DNA of 64,000 bases from Candidatus Melainabacteria bacterium (GTDB lineage: Bacteria; Cyanobacteriota; Vampirovibrionia; Obscuribacterales; Obscuribacteraceae). Positions within the stretch are counted from its first letter, which is position 1. Every line of letters starts with the position of its first letter. The stretch lies in assembly GCA_003963305.1 (NCBI GenBank), contig RXJR01000020.1, positions 108,256-172,255 on the forward strand, in the 5' to 3' direction. The notes below the pieces were generated by a model. It saw only the letters and a list, made by a program, of their open reading frames with translations, had not been told where the DNA came from and made no database searches. Shown here piece after piece: positions 17,529 through 26,956 of the stretch. The position numbers and the translations under genes are program-made.

Positions 17529-17804
17529 TGCCACCTCTTTTTCTAGTTTTCAGACCAAATCAGTTTAGTTTGATCTGCATCAAGATGGCATCAAGAATAT
17601 CAACTGCACCTACCATGGCCGACGCGCGCGCACCATATCCAGTGGCACCACAAAGCAGATAAGCGCAATTGACATCACGGCACAATCAGGCTCTATTCTG
17701 CATCGAAGTCGATTTCTGTCCTAAATATTATCTTCGCTCAGTAGCAGCCCTAGTATTATTAGAACCCAGTTCAGATGGTCCTTTTAACCCGTTCAGGAGA
17801 CCCA

Positions 17805-18785
17805 ATGCGATCGCGGCGCCCTGTGATAGCGTCAAGCCTGTCACTACTTTGCATCTTCAACAATTACACAAGCGCCTTAGCCGCTGCTCCGAACTCGCAA
17901 GAATTTCCAACCCAAATCCTGCGTACCGGAGTCGATCTCAATTCAACAACTGTTTCACCTAACACCAGGCAACTAGCTGACATCTTAAAGTTAACGCCAC
18001 TGATCGAGCGAAATCAACAACTGCGCACCAAAATCAACCCAACCAATTTTGACCCCACTCTGGAAAACGTGGCGATGGGGCAACAACTGATTGCCTGCGT
18101 TTCTGAGTCGACACAGATCATTCAAGAAGCGAATCTGGCAGTCGACTTTACTCTTGCGGAAATACAAGCCGAACAAAATATCTACAATGAAATTTTGAAC
18201 ACCTACGTCAACGACAGAGATAAAGCGACTTTAAGAACCAACGCATTGAGCTTTATCTCAAACGGCGCCCTGTGGTCTGTCTGCGAAGGCCTGGCTATTC
18301 CAACAAATACTCATCCGGAACTAACAGCTCCATCAGGAATAACGGGAATTTTGGCAGGAATTATTCCATCAATCGCATCGATTTATGCACTTAAACAACT
18401 AAGTGGAAAGAAACAGACGTCGGAAAAAGATCCAAACATGTTGGCAAAAATTTTCGACTATCCGGTCACTCCTGAAATCGATTATCCAAAATGCGTCTGG
18501 GATTTTCTGAACAGTACGCAAGTCGGTGAACCGTCTAATAAAACGCGCCGCACGCTGCTGATTGAAAGATGGGTAGCTGACAAGAACATTCCAGAGTTCA
18601 CGGAATCAACAGCCACCAAACAATTAGATGTCATAACTGCAAGCGTGCCCAGGAAAAAAGCGCTCAACATAGCCACCCTCAACACGCGCATATCAATGCT
18701 GCAACAACTTGGCGCTGAGCTTCTTAAGATGAAAAGAATGCTTTTGGAATTGTCCATGGTCATTCGCGGCGAAAAACAAATGTAG
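17805..18785 (+). CDS. Secreted protein, paralogue of the gene at 16374
   Basis: This 326-residue protein of unknown function has a signal peptide ending near ALAAAPNSQ and the same block order as its divergent paralogue. The blocks are NSQEFPTQILRTGVDLN, AEIQAEQNIYNEILNTY, NDRDK, SFISNGALWSVCEGLAIPT, SGITGILAGIIPSIAS, PNMLAKIFDYP and IATLNTR. Two hydrophobic segments (about 155-205) may form a membrane hairpin. The ATG at 17805 has AGGAG six bases upstream; a frame extending to 17775 has no such support. The divergent 276-base region with 16374 probably holds promoters for both. The 3' end lies about 100 bases before the kdp operon. Confidence 0.7.
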   Translation: MRSRRPVIASSLSLLCIFNNYTSALAAAPNSQEFPTQILRTGVDLNSTTVSPNTRQLADILKLTPLIERNQQLRTKINPTNFDPTLENVAMGQQLIACVSESTQIIQEANLAVDFTLAEIQAEQNIYNEILNTYVNDRDKATLRTNALSFISNGALWSVCEGLAIPTNTHPELTAPSGITGILAGIIPSIASIYALKQLSGKKQTSEKDPNMLAKIFDYPVTPEIDYPKCVWDFLNSTQVGEPSNKTRRTLLIERWVADKNIPEFTESTATKQLDVITASVPRKKALNIATLNTRISMLQQLGAELLKMKRMLLELSMVIRGEKQM

Positions 18786-18830
18786 CCGTTCATCCGAAAC
18801 TTGATGCTGCCTTAACTGCGTCTGACGAAG

Positions 18831-18847
18831 TCTTGACCCTTTCTTGA
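18831..18847 (+). promoter_or_regulatory. Candidate KdpE box upstream of kdpFABC
   Basis: TCTTGA-CCCTT-TCTTGA is a perfect 6-base direct repeat with an 11-base period. On the other strand it reads TCAAGA-AAGGG-TCAAGA, nearly the same as TCAAGA-AAGTG-TCAAGA before the APC permease. It lies 41 bases before the first small gene of the kdp operon, a place fitting an activator site. The KdpE assignment is inferred. Confidence 0.55.
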
Positions 18848-18887
18848 TACTCACAGCGGTACATTTACCTGTGGGAGCAAAAGACAC

Positions 18888-18968
18888 ATGGATTTCTTTT
18901 ACATAGGCGCTGCCATTTTATTCTTCGCACTCAGTGCAGCCTATGTCACAGGCTGCGATCGATTGTGA
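18888..18968 (+). CDS. 26-residue membrane peptide at the head of the kdp operon
   Basis: The frame begins MDFFYIGAAILFFALSAAYV and ends with CDRL: one transmembrane helix followed by a short polar tail with a cysteine. Short peptides of this style often precede kdpF in other genomes; that recollection is the only family evidence. GGGAG lies about 12 bases upstream. It precedes kdpF by 19 bases and is probably the first gene of the operon. A role as an additional small subunit or regulator of the pump is inferred. Confidence 0.6.
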   Translation: MDFFYIGAAILFFALSAAYVTGCDRL

Positions 18969-18987
18969 TCGTCTGCAGGCAAGCAAA

Positions 18988-19077
18988 ATGAATCTCGACA
19001 ACATACTGGCCGGCACCACCTCAATAGGGCTGCTTGTCTACCTATTCTTCGCACTCTTATATCCGGAGAAAGTTTAG
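18988..19077 (+). CDS. kdpF: KdpF, small subunit of the potassium pump
   Basis: This 29-residue single-helix peptide contains the KdpF signature LLVYLFFALLYPEKV. KdpF stabilises the KdpFABC complex in the inner membrane. It is two bases ahead of kdpA. The gene is small enough to be missed by routine calling. Confidence 0.92.
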   Translation: MNLDNILAGTTSIGLLVYLFFALLYPEKV

Positions 19078-19079
19078 CC

Positions 19080-20870
19080 ATGACCGGCATTGGTTGGTTA
19101 CAGATCCTGCTGTTTGTGGTGGCACTGATTGTCATCACGAAACCAGCCGGCACATACATCAAGCGGGTAATGGAGTGCGAGGCAACATGGCTGGACCCGC
19201 TTTTTAGGCCTGTCGAAAAGATCATTTATCGGATTGCTGGGGTCGACGAAACAATCGACATGCACTGGACACAGTACGCATTTTGCATGTTGGCATTCAG
19301 CATTGTGACTCTTCTGTTTTCTTACGCCATCCTCAGACTGCAGGGTGTCCTGCCCTTCAACCCGATGTCATTTTCGACAGCACAAGCACCCGCTTTCGCC
19401 ACTGCTATGACGCCTGACCTGGCTTTCAATACTGCCGTCTCATTCACCACGAACACAAACTGGCAGGCATACAGCGGCGAGAATACAATGTCGTACCTGT
19501 CTCAGATGCTAGCCCTGGCACTTCACAACTGGGTTTCCGCAGCTGCGGGAATCGCCGTCGCTGTAGCCATGATTCGCGGATTCTCCAGACAATCAGCGAC
19601 CGGCATAGGAAATTTCTGGAAAGATCTGGTTCGCTCCACCCTTTATGTTTTGCTGCCCGTGTGCCTGATTGCTGCGTTGTTCATGGTCTCGCAGGGAGTC
19701 GTACAGAACTTCAGTCCTTACGTCCAGGCAACAACACTAGAGGGAGCACAGCAAATCATTCCCCAGGGTCCTATCGCTTCGCAGGAATGCATAAAGATGT
19801 TCGGCACTAATGGTGGTGGCTTTTTGAATGCCAACAGTGCACATCCATTCGAAAATCCGACACCGCTATGCAATTTCGTGGAGATGCTCTTGATCTTCAT
19901 GATTCCAGCAGGGCTCGCATACACGTTCGGGCTCATGGTCAAAGACACACGCCAGGGCTGGGCGCTATTTATCACCATGATGATGCTGTTCGTAGTCGGA
20001 GTAATCACCTGCTACGGCTTCGAAGCATCTGGAAATCCGAACATTGCCAGGCTCAATGTCAACACTTCTACTTCGCAACTTGGTGACCTGGGCGGCAACC
20101 AGGAAGGCAAAGAAGTGCGCTTTGGTTTAGCGAATTCTGCGCTCTTCGCTGTGATCACGACAGATGCAAGTTGCGGTGCAGTAAATTCCATGCATGACAG
20201 CTTCACGCCACTGGGCGGGCTTGTTCCCCTCTTGAACATCCAACTGGGCGAGCTGATATTCGGCGGAGTGGGTGCAGGACTATATGGCATTCTGATTTTC
20301 GCCATTCTCACCGTCTTCATTGCCGGGCTGATGGTCGGCAGAACGCCTGAGTATGTCGGCAAGAAAATCGAAAAGAAAGAAGTTAAAATGGCAATGCTGT
20401 TTGTGCTTGTCGCGGCTTTTTCCATACTGGGCTTTACTGCCTGCGGTGCCATATTGGAGCTGCCCGCCGGCAGTTTCTGGAACGCCGCCGGTGCGACCTA
20501 CAATAACGTGAACAACAACGGCGCCCATGGTTTCTCGGAAATCATGTATGCCTTCACATCAGCAACAGGCAACAACGGTTCTGCATTTGCCGGAATTTCT
20601 GTAAATACACCCTTCTACAATCTGACTCTGGCAATGGCGATGCTCATGGGCAGATTCATGATGCAAATACCCGTGCTTGCTATTGCCGGTTCGCTCAGCG
20701 CAAAAAAATACATCCCCACCACAAGCGGAACATTTCCAACAGATGGTTTTGTATTCATCGTTTTGCTGATCAGCGTCATCATTATCGTCGGAGCATTGAC
20801 CTTCTTTCCAGGCTTGACACTGGGTCCAATTGTCGAACACTTTTTGATGCACTCAGGCAAGCTGTACTAG
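19080..20870 (+). CDS. kdpA: KdpA, potassium-translocating subunit
   Basis: This 596-residue polytopic membrane protein is the ion-conducting subunit of the high-affinity potassium P-type ATPase, related to Trk/Ktr transporters. About ten hydrophobic helices are visible. Selectivity-filter regions include FTTNTNWQAYSGE (about 120), GTNGGGFLNANSAHPFENP (about 240), TTDASCGAVNSMHDSFTPLGG and SATGNNGSAFAGI. Length and order match the family. It follows kdpF by two bases and precedes kdpB by 15 bases. Confidence 0.97.
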   Translation: MTGIGWLQILLFVVALIVITKPAGTYIKRVMECEATWLDPLFRPVEKIIYRIAGVDETIDMHWTQYAFCMLAFSIVTLLFSYAILRLQGVLPFNPMSFSTAQAPAFATAMTPDLAFNTAVSFTTNTNWQAYSGENTMSYLSQMLALALHNWVSAAAGIAVAVAMIRGFSRQSATGIGNFWKDLVRSTLYVLLPVCLIAALFMVSQGVVQNFSPYVQATTLEGAQQIIPQGPIASQECIKMFGTNGGGFLNANSAHPFENPTPLCNFVEMLLIFMIPAGLAYTFGLMVKDTRQGWALFITMMMLFVVGVITCYGFEASGNPNIARLNVNTSTSQLGDLGGNQEGKEVRFGLANSALFAVITTDASCGAVNSMHDSFTPLGGLVPLLNIQLGELIFGGVGAGLYGILIFAILTVFIAGLMVGRTPEYVGKKIEKKEVKMAMLFVLVAAFSILGFTACGAILELPAGSFWNAAGATYNNVNNNGAHGFSEIMYAFTSATGNNGSAFAGISVNTPFYNLTLAMAMLMGRFMMQIPVLAIAGSLSAKKYIPTTSGTFPTDGFVFIVLLISVIIIVGALTFFPGLTLGPIVEHFLMHSGKLY

Positions 20871-20885
20871 CCATCGGAGTATGAA

Positions 20886-23000
20886 GTGGAAACTGAAAAC
20901 ATAGTCACAAAGAAAAAATCGAGACCTCTTCTCGATCCGCAGATCGTGCGTGGTGCTCTGAAAGATTCTTTCATTAAGCTAAATCCAGCCAAGCTTGCCA
21001 AAAATCCAGTCATGTTCGTGGTCGGAGTTGGTTGTGTTTTGACGACGGTGCTGTGGTTGAGAAATCTGGCCTCAGGTGCGACGACTGGCGAAAAGCTCTT
21101 GTTCGAAGGTCAGATCACTCTCTGGCTATGGTTTACAGTTCTGTTTTCCAATTTCGCTGAAGCCATGGCGGAAGGGCGCGGCAAGGCACAAGCTGAAACA
21201 TTGAAACGCGGCCGCAAGGAAGCAATCGCTCGAAAACTTCTTGCCAACGGGCAAGAAGAAATGGTCGCAGCTACAAACTTGCGAAAAAATGACATCGTGC
21301 TGGTAAAAGCGGGCGAGCTAATTCCCAGTGACGGGGAAGTCATCGAAGGAATCGCGACCGTCAACGAAAGTGCGATTACCGGTGAATCCGCACCGGTAAT
21401 CAGAGAAAGCGGCGGCGACCGCAGCGCTGTCACAGGCGGCACAACAGTGCTGTCAGACTGGCTGAAAATCAAAATATCGGTTGACCCAGGTGAGACCTTC
21501 ATGGACCGCATGATCGCTCTGGTCGAGGGTGCGCAGCGGCAAAAAACGCCAAACGAGATTGCGCTCGACATTCTCCTGGCTGGTCTGACAATCGTTTTCG
21601 TCATCGCTGTTGTCACGCTACTCCCATTTGCCAACTATGCTGTGCGCGCAGGCGGCTCCGGTCAAGTGCCGGACATCTTCTCTCTGGCATCATTGCTCGT
21701 GTGCTTAATTCCCACGACCATTGGTGGTCTACTTTCTGCCATCGGTATTGCAGGCATGGACCGTGTGTTACAACACAATGTGCTGGCTATGAGCGGCAAA
21801 GCCGTCGAAGCGGCCGGCGACGTCGACACGCTCCTGCTCGATAAAACCGGAACAATTACGCTGGGAAACCGCCAGGCCGTCGAATTCATTCCCGCACCAA
21901 ACGTGACTGTGCAAGAGCTCGCCGATGCGGCTCAGCTATCTTCTCTGTCGGACGAAACTCCCGAAGGCCGATCGATCGTGGTGTTAGCCAAGAACTATGG
22001 TTTAAGAGAACGAGAACTTTCCAACAAAGAAGCTGAGTTCATTCCATTTTCCGCCAACACTCGAATGAGCGGCGTCAATATGAACGGCACCCAAATCAGA
22101 AAAGGCGCAGCCGACGCCGTATACAAATACGTCAAGGAAACTGGACTGACGATTCCTTCCGAAATTGAAAAGGAAGTGACGCGGGTGGCGCAGGCCGGCG
22201 GCACACCACTAGCGGTGGCGGATAACAAACGCGGTACGCTCGGGGTAATTTACCTGAAGGATGTGGTCAAAGGAGGAATGAAAGAACGCTTTCTGCAACT
22301 CCACGCCATGGGCATCCGCACGATCATGATCACCGGTGACAACCCACTCACTGCCGCAGCGATCGCCACCGAAGCAGGGGTCGATGACTTTCTTGCCGAA
22401 GCTACACCCGAGCTAAAAATGCAGCTTATTCAGAAAGAACAAGCGGGCGGCAGGTTGGTTGCTATGACCGGAGACGGGACCAACGATGCTCCGGCGCTGG
22501 CAGCAGCAGACGTGGGTGTGGCGATGAATTCCGGAACTCAAGCAGCCAAAGAAGCCGGCAATATGATCGACCTTGATTCCAACCCGACCAAATTGATCGA
22601 AGTCGTCGAAATCGGCAAACAACTTTTGATGACTCGCGGAGCACTGACTACGTTTTCGATTGCTAACGACGTGGCTAAGTATTTCGCCATTCTGCCCGCA
22701 GTTTTCGGCACCATGTATGCAGCATCTGGAACAATGCACGGACCATTGTGGACGCTAAACATCATGCAACTGCACTCCCCTGAGTCAGCAATCCTCAGTG
22801 CCGTCATATTCAACGCTCTGATCATAGTTTGTTTGATACCTCTAGCTCTGCGTGGCGTTCCTTATCGACCAATGACCGGTGCGGCTCTGCTGCAAAGGAA
22901 CTTCCTGGTCTACGGAATTGGCGGTATTGTCGTGCCGTTCCCTGGCATCTGGATCATCGACCGAATCATCGTTATGCTCCACCTCGCACCAATGAGCTAA
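20886..23000 (+). CDS. kdpB: KdpB, P-type ATPase catalytic subunit
   Basis: This 704-residue P-type ATPase hydrolyses ATP to power potassium uptake through KdpA. The phosphorylated aspartate is in [11 protein letters not shown], the actuator motif is [18 protein letters not shown] and the hinge is [20 protein letters not shown]. Membrane helices occupy about 35-85, 215-285 and 580-700. The start is GTG at 20886 with GGAG seven bases upstream. It is separated from kdpC by only two bases. Confidence 0.97.
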   Translation: METENIVTKKKSRPLLDPQIVRGALKDSFIKLNPAKLAKNPVMFVVGVGCVLTTVLWLRNLASGATTGEKLLFEGQITLWLWFTVLFSNFAEAMAEGRGKAQAETLKRGRKEAIARKLLANGQEEMVAATNLRKNDIVLVKAGELIPSDGEVIEGIATVNESAITGESAPVIRESGGDRSAVTGGTTVLSDWLKIKISVDPGETFMDRMIALVEGAQRQKTPNEIALDILLAGLTIVFVIAVVTLLPFANYAVRAGGSGQVPDIFSLASLLVCLIPTTIGGLLSAIGIAGMDRVLQHNVLAMSGKAVEAAGDVDTLLLDKTGTITLGNRQAVEFIPAPNVTVQELADAAQLSSLSDETPEGRSIVVLAKNYGLRERELSNKEAEFIPFSANTRMSGVNMNGTQIRKGAADAVYKYVKETGLTIPSEIEKEVTRVAQAGGTPLAVADNKRGTLGVIYLKDVVKGGMKERFLQLHAMGIRTIMITGDNPLTAAAIATEAGVDDFLAEATPELKMQLIQKEQAGGRLVAMTGDGTNDAPALAAADVGVAMNSGTQAAKEAGNMIDLDSNPTKLIEVVEIGKQLLMTRGALTTFSIANDVAKYFAILPAVFGTMYAASGTMHGPLWTLNIMQLHSPESAILSAVIFNALIIVCLIPLALRGVPYRPMTGAALLQRNFLVYGIGGIVVPFPGIWIIDRIIVMLHLAPMS

Positions 23001-23002
23001 AA

Positions 23003-23623
23003 ATGCTGAAAGAATTGATACCTGCTCTCCGAATGACCTTTGTGCTGGCTCTTTTAACGGGACTGATTTTTCCGCTGTTTATCACTGCAGTATCGCAAGC
23101 GCTATTTCCTGAAAAGGCTAATGGTTCACTTGTCCGCAATAACAAAGGCGATGTTGTTGGCTCAGCTCTGCTGGCTCAAAAATTCGAGGCGCCAAAATAC
23201 TTTCATCCGCGTCCATCAGCAGCAGGATCAGGATATGCAGGAGAAGCTTCAGGCGGAACGAATCTGGGACCGACCTCGACCAAGTTGATCATGGGAATCG
23301 CAGACGACCCGAATACAAAAGCGGACGAATCATTTGCCGGAATCAAACAACTTGCAGAAAGCTATAGAAAAGAAAATGAGCTTGATCCAAATGCAGCCGT
23401 GCCTGTCGATGCAGTAACGCGATCAGCATCAGGTCTGGACCCTGATATCTCCGAAGCCAACGCCATGATGCAAGCACCAAGAGTTGCCAGAGCTCGCAAT
23501 CTAAAAGCCGATGACGTAAAGGCTATGATTCGCAAATACAGAACCGACCGCGACCTGCAAATTCTGGGCGAGCCGAGGTTGAACGTACTGACAATCAACA
23601 TGGCTTTGGATAATATCAAATGA
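23003..23623 (+). CDS. kdpC: KdpC subunit
   Basis: This 206-residue protein has a single N-terminal transmembrane helix (TFVLALLTGLIFPLFITAVS) and a soluble domain with family motifs ALLAQKFEAPKYFHPRPSAA, DAVTRSASGLDP and KADDVKAMI. KdpC joins KdpA and KdpB and raises ATP affinity. The ATG at 23003 lies two bases after the kdpB stop; longer versions of this frame overlap kdpB and are not credible. The kinase-less kdpD follows after 24 bases. Confidence 0.96.
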   Translation: MLKELIPALRMTFVLALLTGLIFPLFITAVSQALFPEKANGSLVRNNKGDVVGSALLAQKFEAPKYFHPRPSAAGSGYAGEASGGTNLGPTSTKLIMGIADDPNTKADESFAGIKQLAESYRKENELDPNAAVPVDAVTRSASGLDPDISEANAMMQAPRVARARNLKADDVKAMIRKYRTDRDLQILGEPRLNVLTINMALDNIK

Positions 23624-23647
23624 TAGCTTTCAGGCATTGAGCACAAA

Positions 23648-25630
23648 ATGAACGATGGGCGACCGACACCAGAAGAGTTTTTACAAAGACTCAAGGACGA
23701 AGAGACGAGCCGCCTGATCGGTAAACTCAAAATCTTTCTTGGCATGGCACCGGGCGTCGGCAAAACGTACACGATGCTGGAGTCGGCGCAGAAGCTACTT
23801 CGCGACGGCGTCGATGTGGTCGCAGGATGCATCGTCACGCATGGCAGAAAGGAAACGGAGCAGCTTCTGCACGGCATCGAAATAATTCCCTACAAACAGA
23901 TCACGTATAAGAACACCACGCTGGATGAGTTCGATCTGGATGCGGCACTGGCTCGAAAGCCTCAGGTAATTCTCGTAGACGAATTGGCGCATACTAATGT
24001 ACAGGGCTCAAGACACGAAAAGCGCTGGCAAGACGTAGAAGAGCTGCTCAATGCAGGTATAGATGTTTACACGACTCTCAATGTTCAGCACGTCGAAAGC
24101 GCGAACGACATCGTGGCGCAGATTACTCACGTACAGGTCAAAGAAACGGTACCGGATCTGGTGCTCGAACGAGCCAATGAAATCGAACTTGTTGATTTGA
24201 CACCCGACGAACTAATTCAACGACTGAAGGAAGGCAAAGTATATGTTCCCGAACATAGCGAACGGGCGCTGGAGAACTTTTTCCGCAAAGGCAACTTGAT
24301 CGCGCTGAGAGAATTAGCCCTGCGAGCAACAGCCGAACGCGTCGACGATCAGATGCAGAAATACAGGCGAGATGAATTCATCAAGGAGATCTGGCCGGCT
24401 CGAGAAAGACTGCTAGTTTGCATCGGTCCACACCCTCTTTCGGCCAGACTTGTACGAGCAACAAAACGAATGGCTAAAGGTCTGCACGCAGAATGGACCG
24501 CCGCTTACGTCGAGACTTCGCGCACGGCCAGATTCTCAAAGAGAGATCGCGACAGAATCATGCGCACGCTCAGATTGGCAGAGCGACTGGGCGCAGAAAC
24601 AACAATTTTGACGGGTGAAAAAACTAGCGAAGAACTTGTCTCGTATGCGCGTAAACTTAACATCACCAAAATAGTTATCGGTAAACCTGCCAAACCACGC
24701 TGGCGAGAATTGATCTTTGGATCGGTGGTGGATGACTTGATCAGGAAGAGCGGCAACATCGATGTCTACGTAATCACTGGCGACACCTCAAACACAGAAC
24801 CTCTGGCCAAAGACATGGTGCGTGAATCGGAAAATTTCATGCACTACATTTACGCCACGTCAGCCGTAGCAATCGCGGCGGCAGTAGCCAAATTCGGGTT
24901 TCACAAACTGGCTCAGGAGAACCTGATGATGTTCTTCTTACTGGCAGTCGTTGTGACAGCACTTAAACTCGGAAAAGGTCCTTCGATACTGTGCGCGGTG
25001 CTCGGAGTGGCTGTCTACGATTTCTTTTTTGTGCCTCCTTACCTCTCCTTTGCAGTATCTGACACGCAATACTTAATAACCTTCGGTGTCATGCTCCTGG
25101 TTGGTCTGACACTGAGCACACTTACTACCACAATAAAGAAACAAGCAGAGTTATCACGCAAACGAGAACGCCACACGGCGACACTGTATGCGATGACTCG
25201 AGAACTTGCCTCTGCGCGAGGAAAAGAAAAAGTTGCGCGCATTTCTGCACGTCACATCTGCGATGTGTTCGGGTGCCAGGCCGCAGTTATGCTACCTGAT
25301 GAAAGTGGTGAAACTGTAGTAGTTCCTGATATAGACAAAGCTTACGAACTCGACGCCAAAGAGACCGGAGTTGCCCAGTGGGTCTTTTTGAACAACCAGG
25401 TGGCGGGAGTCGGAACATCAACTCTACCGGGCGCAAAGGCACTGTATCTTCCTTTGACCGGCGCAAAGGGAATTATCGGCGTGATCGGAATTTTGCCATC
25501 AAATCGGGAACGTATGTTCGACCCTGATGAAATGCATCTGCTTGAAACATTCGTCAATCAAATGGCACTAGCGGTCGAACGTGCCTGGCTCGGTGAGCAA
25601 GCCGCACAACGAGTACAGTCGATTTCGTAA
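23648..25630 (+). CDS. kdpD: Kinase-less KdpD (KdpD, USP, DUF4118, GAF)
   Basis: This 660-residue protein is KdpD without its catalytic kinase core. The N-terminal KdpD domain has a Walker A motif (GMAPGVGKTYTM) and VDELAHTN. A universal-stress-type domain follows (about 255-375), then four membrane segments of DUF4118 (about 400-500) and a GAF domain (about 515-650). The sequence stops where HisKA would begin, with no H, N or G boxes. Truncated KdpD proteins are known from filamentous cyanobacteria. The missing kinase is supplied in trans by the protein at 14052, which has its own DUF4118 and GAF parts; that pairing is inferred. It is the last gene of the kdp operon. Confidence 0.92.
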   Translation: MNDGRPTPEEFLQRLKDEETSRLIGKLKIFLGMAPGVGKTYTMLESAQKLLRDGVDVVAGCIVTHGRKETEQLLHGIEIIPYKQITYKNTTLDEFDLDAALARKPQVILVDELAHTNVQGSRHEKRWQDVEELLNAGIDVYTTLNVQHVESANDIVAQITHVQVKETVPDLVLERANEIELVDLTPDELIQRLKEGKVYVPEHSERALENFFRKGNLIALRELALRATAERVDDQMQKYRRDEFIKEIWPARERLLVCIGPHPLSARLVRATKRMAKGLHAEWTAAYVETSRTARFSKRDRDRIMRTLRLAERLGAETTILTGEKTSEELVSYARKLNITKIVIGKPAKPRWRELIFGSVVDDLIRKSGNIDVYVITGDTSNTEPLAKDMVRESENFMHYIYATSAVAIAAAVAKFGFHKLAQENLMMFFLLAVVVTALKLGKGPSILCAVLGVAVYDFFFVPPYLSFAVSDTQYLITFGVMLLVGLTLSTLTTTIKKQAELSRKRERHTATLYAMTRELASARGKEKVARISARHICDVFGCQAAVMLPDESGETVVVPDIDKAYELDAKETGVAQWVFLNNQVAGVGTSTLPGAKALYLPLTGAKGIIGVIGILPSNRERMFDPDEMHLLETFVNQMALAVERAWLGEQAAQRVQSIS

Positions 25631-25669
25631 TTCACATCGACAGGAATCAAGATTGTGTGAATCACTCAC

Positions 25670-26473
25670 TCACCAGGGCAGCTTATCGAATCGATAAGAA
25701 TAACCACTGCCGATGAAAGCGGCGGGCGCGGTCTGGCTCAGACCGAAACCGAAGTGCAAGTCGACCTGATGATGAGGCTTTACTTTATAGACTCCACCGA
25801 AGTGGGCAATCTGTGATGCTGATGCATGCTGGGTGAAAAAGCCCACATATTCAACAAAAACGCTCGCCTTTGAACCGACGGAACGACTGAGCATAAAGTC
25901 TGGCTGATACTCGAGGCTTCGACCTGAATTTAGAAGCAGAATAGACTGCATGCCCATAATCGAAAGTTTTGGCGTCAACGGATACGACCACGGCGCCCGC
26001 AAAAGACCTTGTACGCCTTTTCCGAAATATGCATCCTGATTACCGGTAGGAATATTAACGGAGGGTATAACACTCAGTTGCAATTTCTTCACCGGTCCTA
26101 TCTGATACTTGATGCCGACCTCATTCAAGCCAGACACACCACTCTGAGTGTCATGTCTGTGCGCCCGATGCGTTGCACCATAGGATGGAACATACATTTG
26201 AAACTCGACTCGGTCCGTCAGACCGACCCGCACTTGGGTTTCACCGGCACCGAAAAAGTTGGTGCCATGTTGAGAATGCTGATACAATCCACCATTTTCT
26301 AACTGTAAGCTACCCTTGGGCACCACCAATGGTGAAAACATGAAGCTGGGACGATTCGTGTCTATATCCTCTGTCTTGTCCATAGCAAAAGCGGCAGAGG
26401 TACTGAAAAATGACAATAATATCGAAACAACCAGAGAGATGGTGCAACGATGGCTAATCGATGTAGTGAACAA
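25670..26473 (-). CDS. Outer-membrane beta-barrel protein, MetA/transporter-like
   Basis: This 267-residue protein has a signal peptide ending near SAAFA and a series of alternating beta-strand segments. Typical motifs are DTNRPSFMFSPLVVPKGSLQLENG, which is written here only in part as DTNRPSFMFSP, then TQVRVGLTDRVEFQ, GIKYQIG, and a terminal barrel strand. The pattern matches the family labelled phenol-degradation MetA-like outer-membrane transporters. It implies an outer membrane in this organism. The start is TTG at 26473, supported by the signal peptide that follows. It is convergent with kdpD, 39 bases apart; no functional link is evident. Confidence 0.7.
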   Translation of the reverse strand: MFTTSISHRCTISLVVSILLSFFSTSAAFAMDKTEDIDTNRPSFMFSPLVVPKGSLQLENGGLYQHSQHGTNFFGAGETQVRVGLTDRVEFQMYVPSYGATHRAHRHDTQSGVSGLNEVGIKYQIGPVKKLQLSVIPSVNIPTGNQDAYFGKGVQGLLRAPWSYPLTPKLSIMGMQSILLLNSGRSLEYQPDFMLSRSVGSKASVFVEYVGFFTQHASASQIAHFGGVYKVKPHHQVDLHFGFGLSQTAPAAFIGSGYSYRFDKLPW

Positions 26474-26593
26474 CCTCTTGTGTTCCGTGAAAGCAAACCC
26501 AACTCATCTATACGACTTGAACACTTTAGCAATAAAACACAGCCGATAAATGACAATACACATAAGAACGGCAAAGCTACTGCCTGTCGGACT

Positions 26594-26956
26594 TTATTCC
26601 AGCTCCAACCATGTTCGAACCAGACCAGGATAGTCTGCAGGCTTTATTACGCAATCATCCATTCCGCAAGATATCAACGACAAAGGATTTTCAATTGATG
26701 TAACTCCGACTATCGGCACTCGCTTTCCCGTTTTTTCTTCATCAACACGAATCCTGATGGTTGCTGTAATACCGTCCATAACCGGCATCTCCACATCCAT
26801 CAGCACAAGAGAATAGTTACGCAATCTGGTTGCCGCAACCGCCTCCGCTCCGTTGCTAGCCACATCTACAAAAAGATCGAAATTTCGTAAGCTGAGCTGC
26901 GCGGCACGTGCAATTACCCGGTTATCTTCAGCAACGAGCACAAATGGCTTATTCAT
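26594..26956 (-). CDS. Stand-alone receiver-domain protein
   Basis: This 120-residue protein is a single response-regulator receiver domain without an output domain. The acidic pocket is AEDN, the phospho-accepting aspartate is in VLMDVEMPVMDG, the threonine in VGVTS and the lysine in VIKPAD. Such proteins act as phosphate shuttles or bind partner kinases. The start ATG at 26956 is followed upstream by a 361-base region with three candidate KdpE boxes, one of them 49-65 bases from this start. It may therefore share control with the potassium genes. Confidence 0.88.
   Translation of the reverse strand: MNKPFVLVAEDNRVIARAAQLSLRNFDLFVDVASNGAEAVAATRLRNYSLVLMDVEMPVMDGITATIRIRVDEEKTGKRVPIVGVTSIENPLSLISCGMDDCVIKPADYPGLVRTWLELE

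Noticed and set aside
17804-17813. GCGATCGC as a cyanobacterial HIP1 repeat
   Set aside because: It occurs at most a few times in the window, so there is no enrichment.
25624-25656. Inverted TTCACA/TGTGAA after kdpD as a terminator
   Set aside because: The arms are six bases with a long loop and no T-run.
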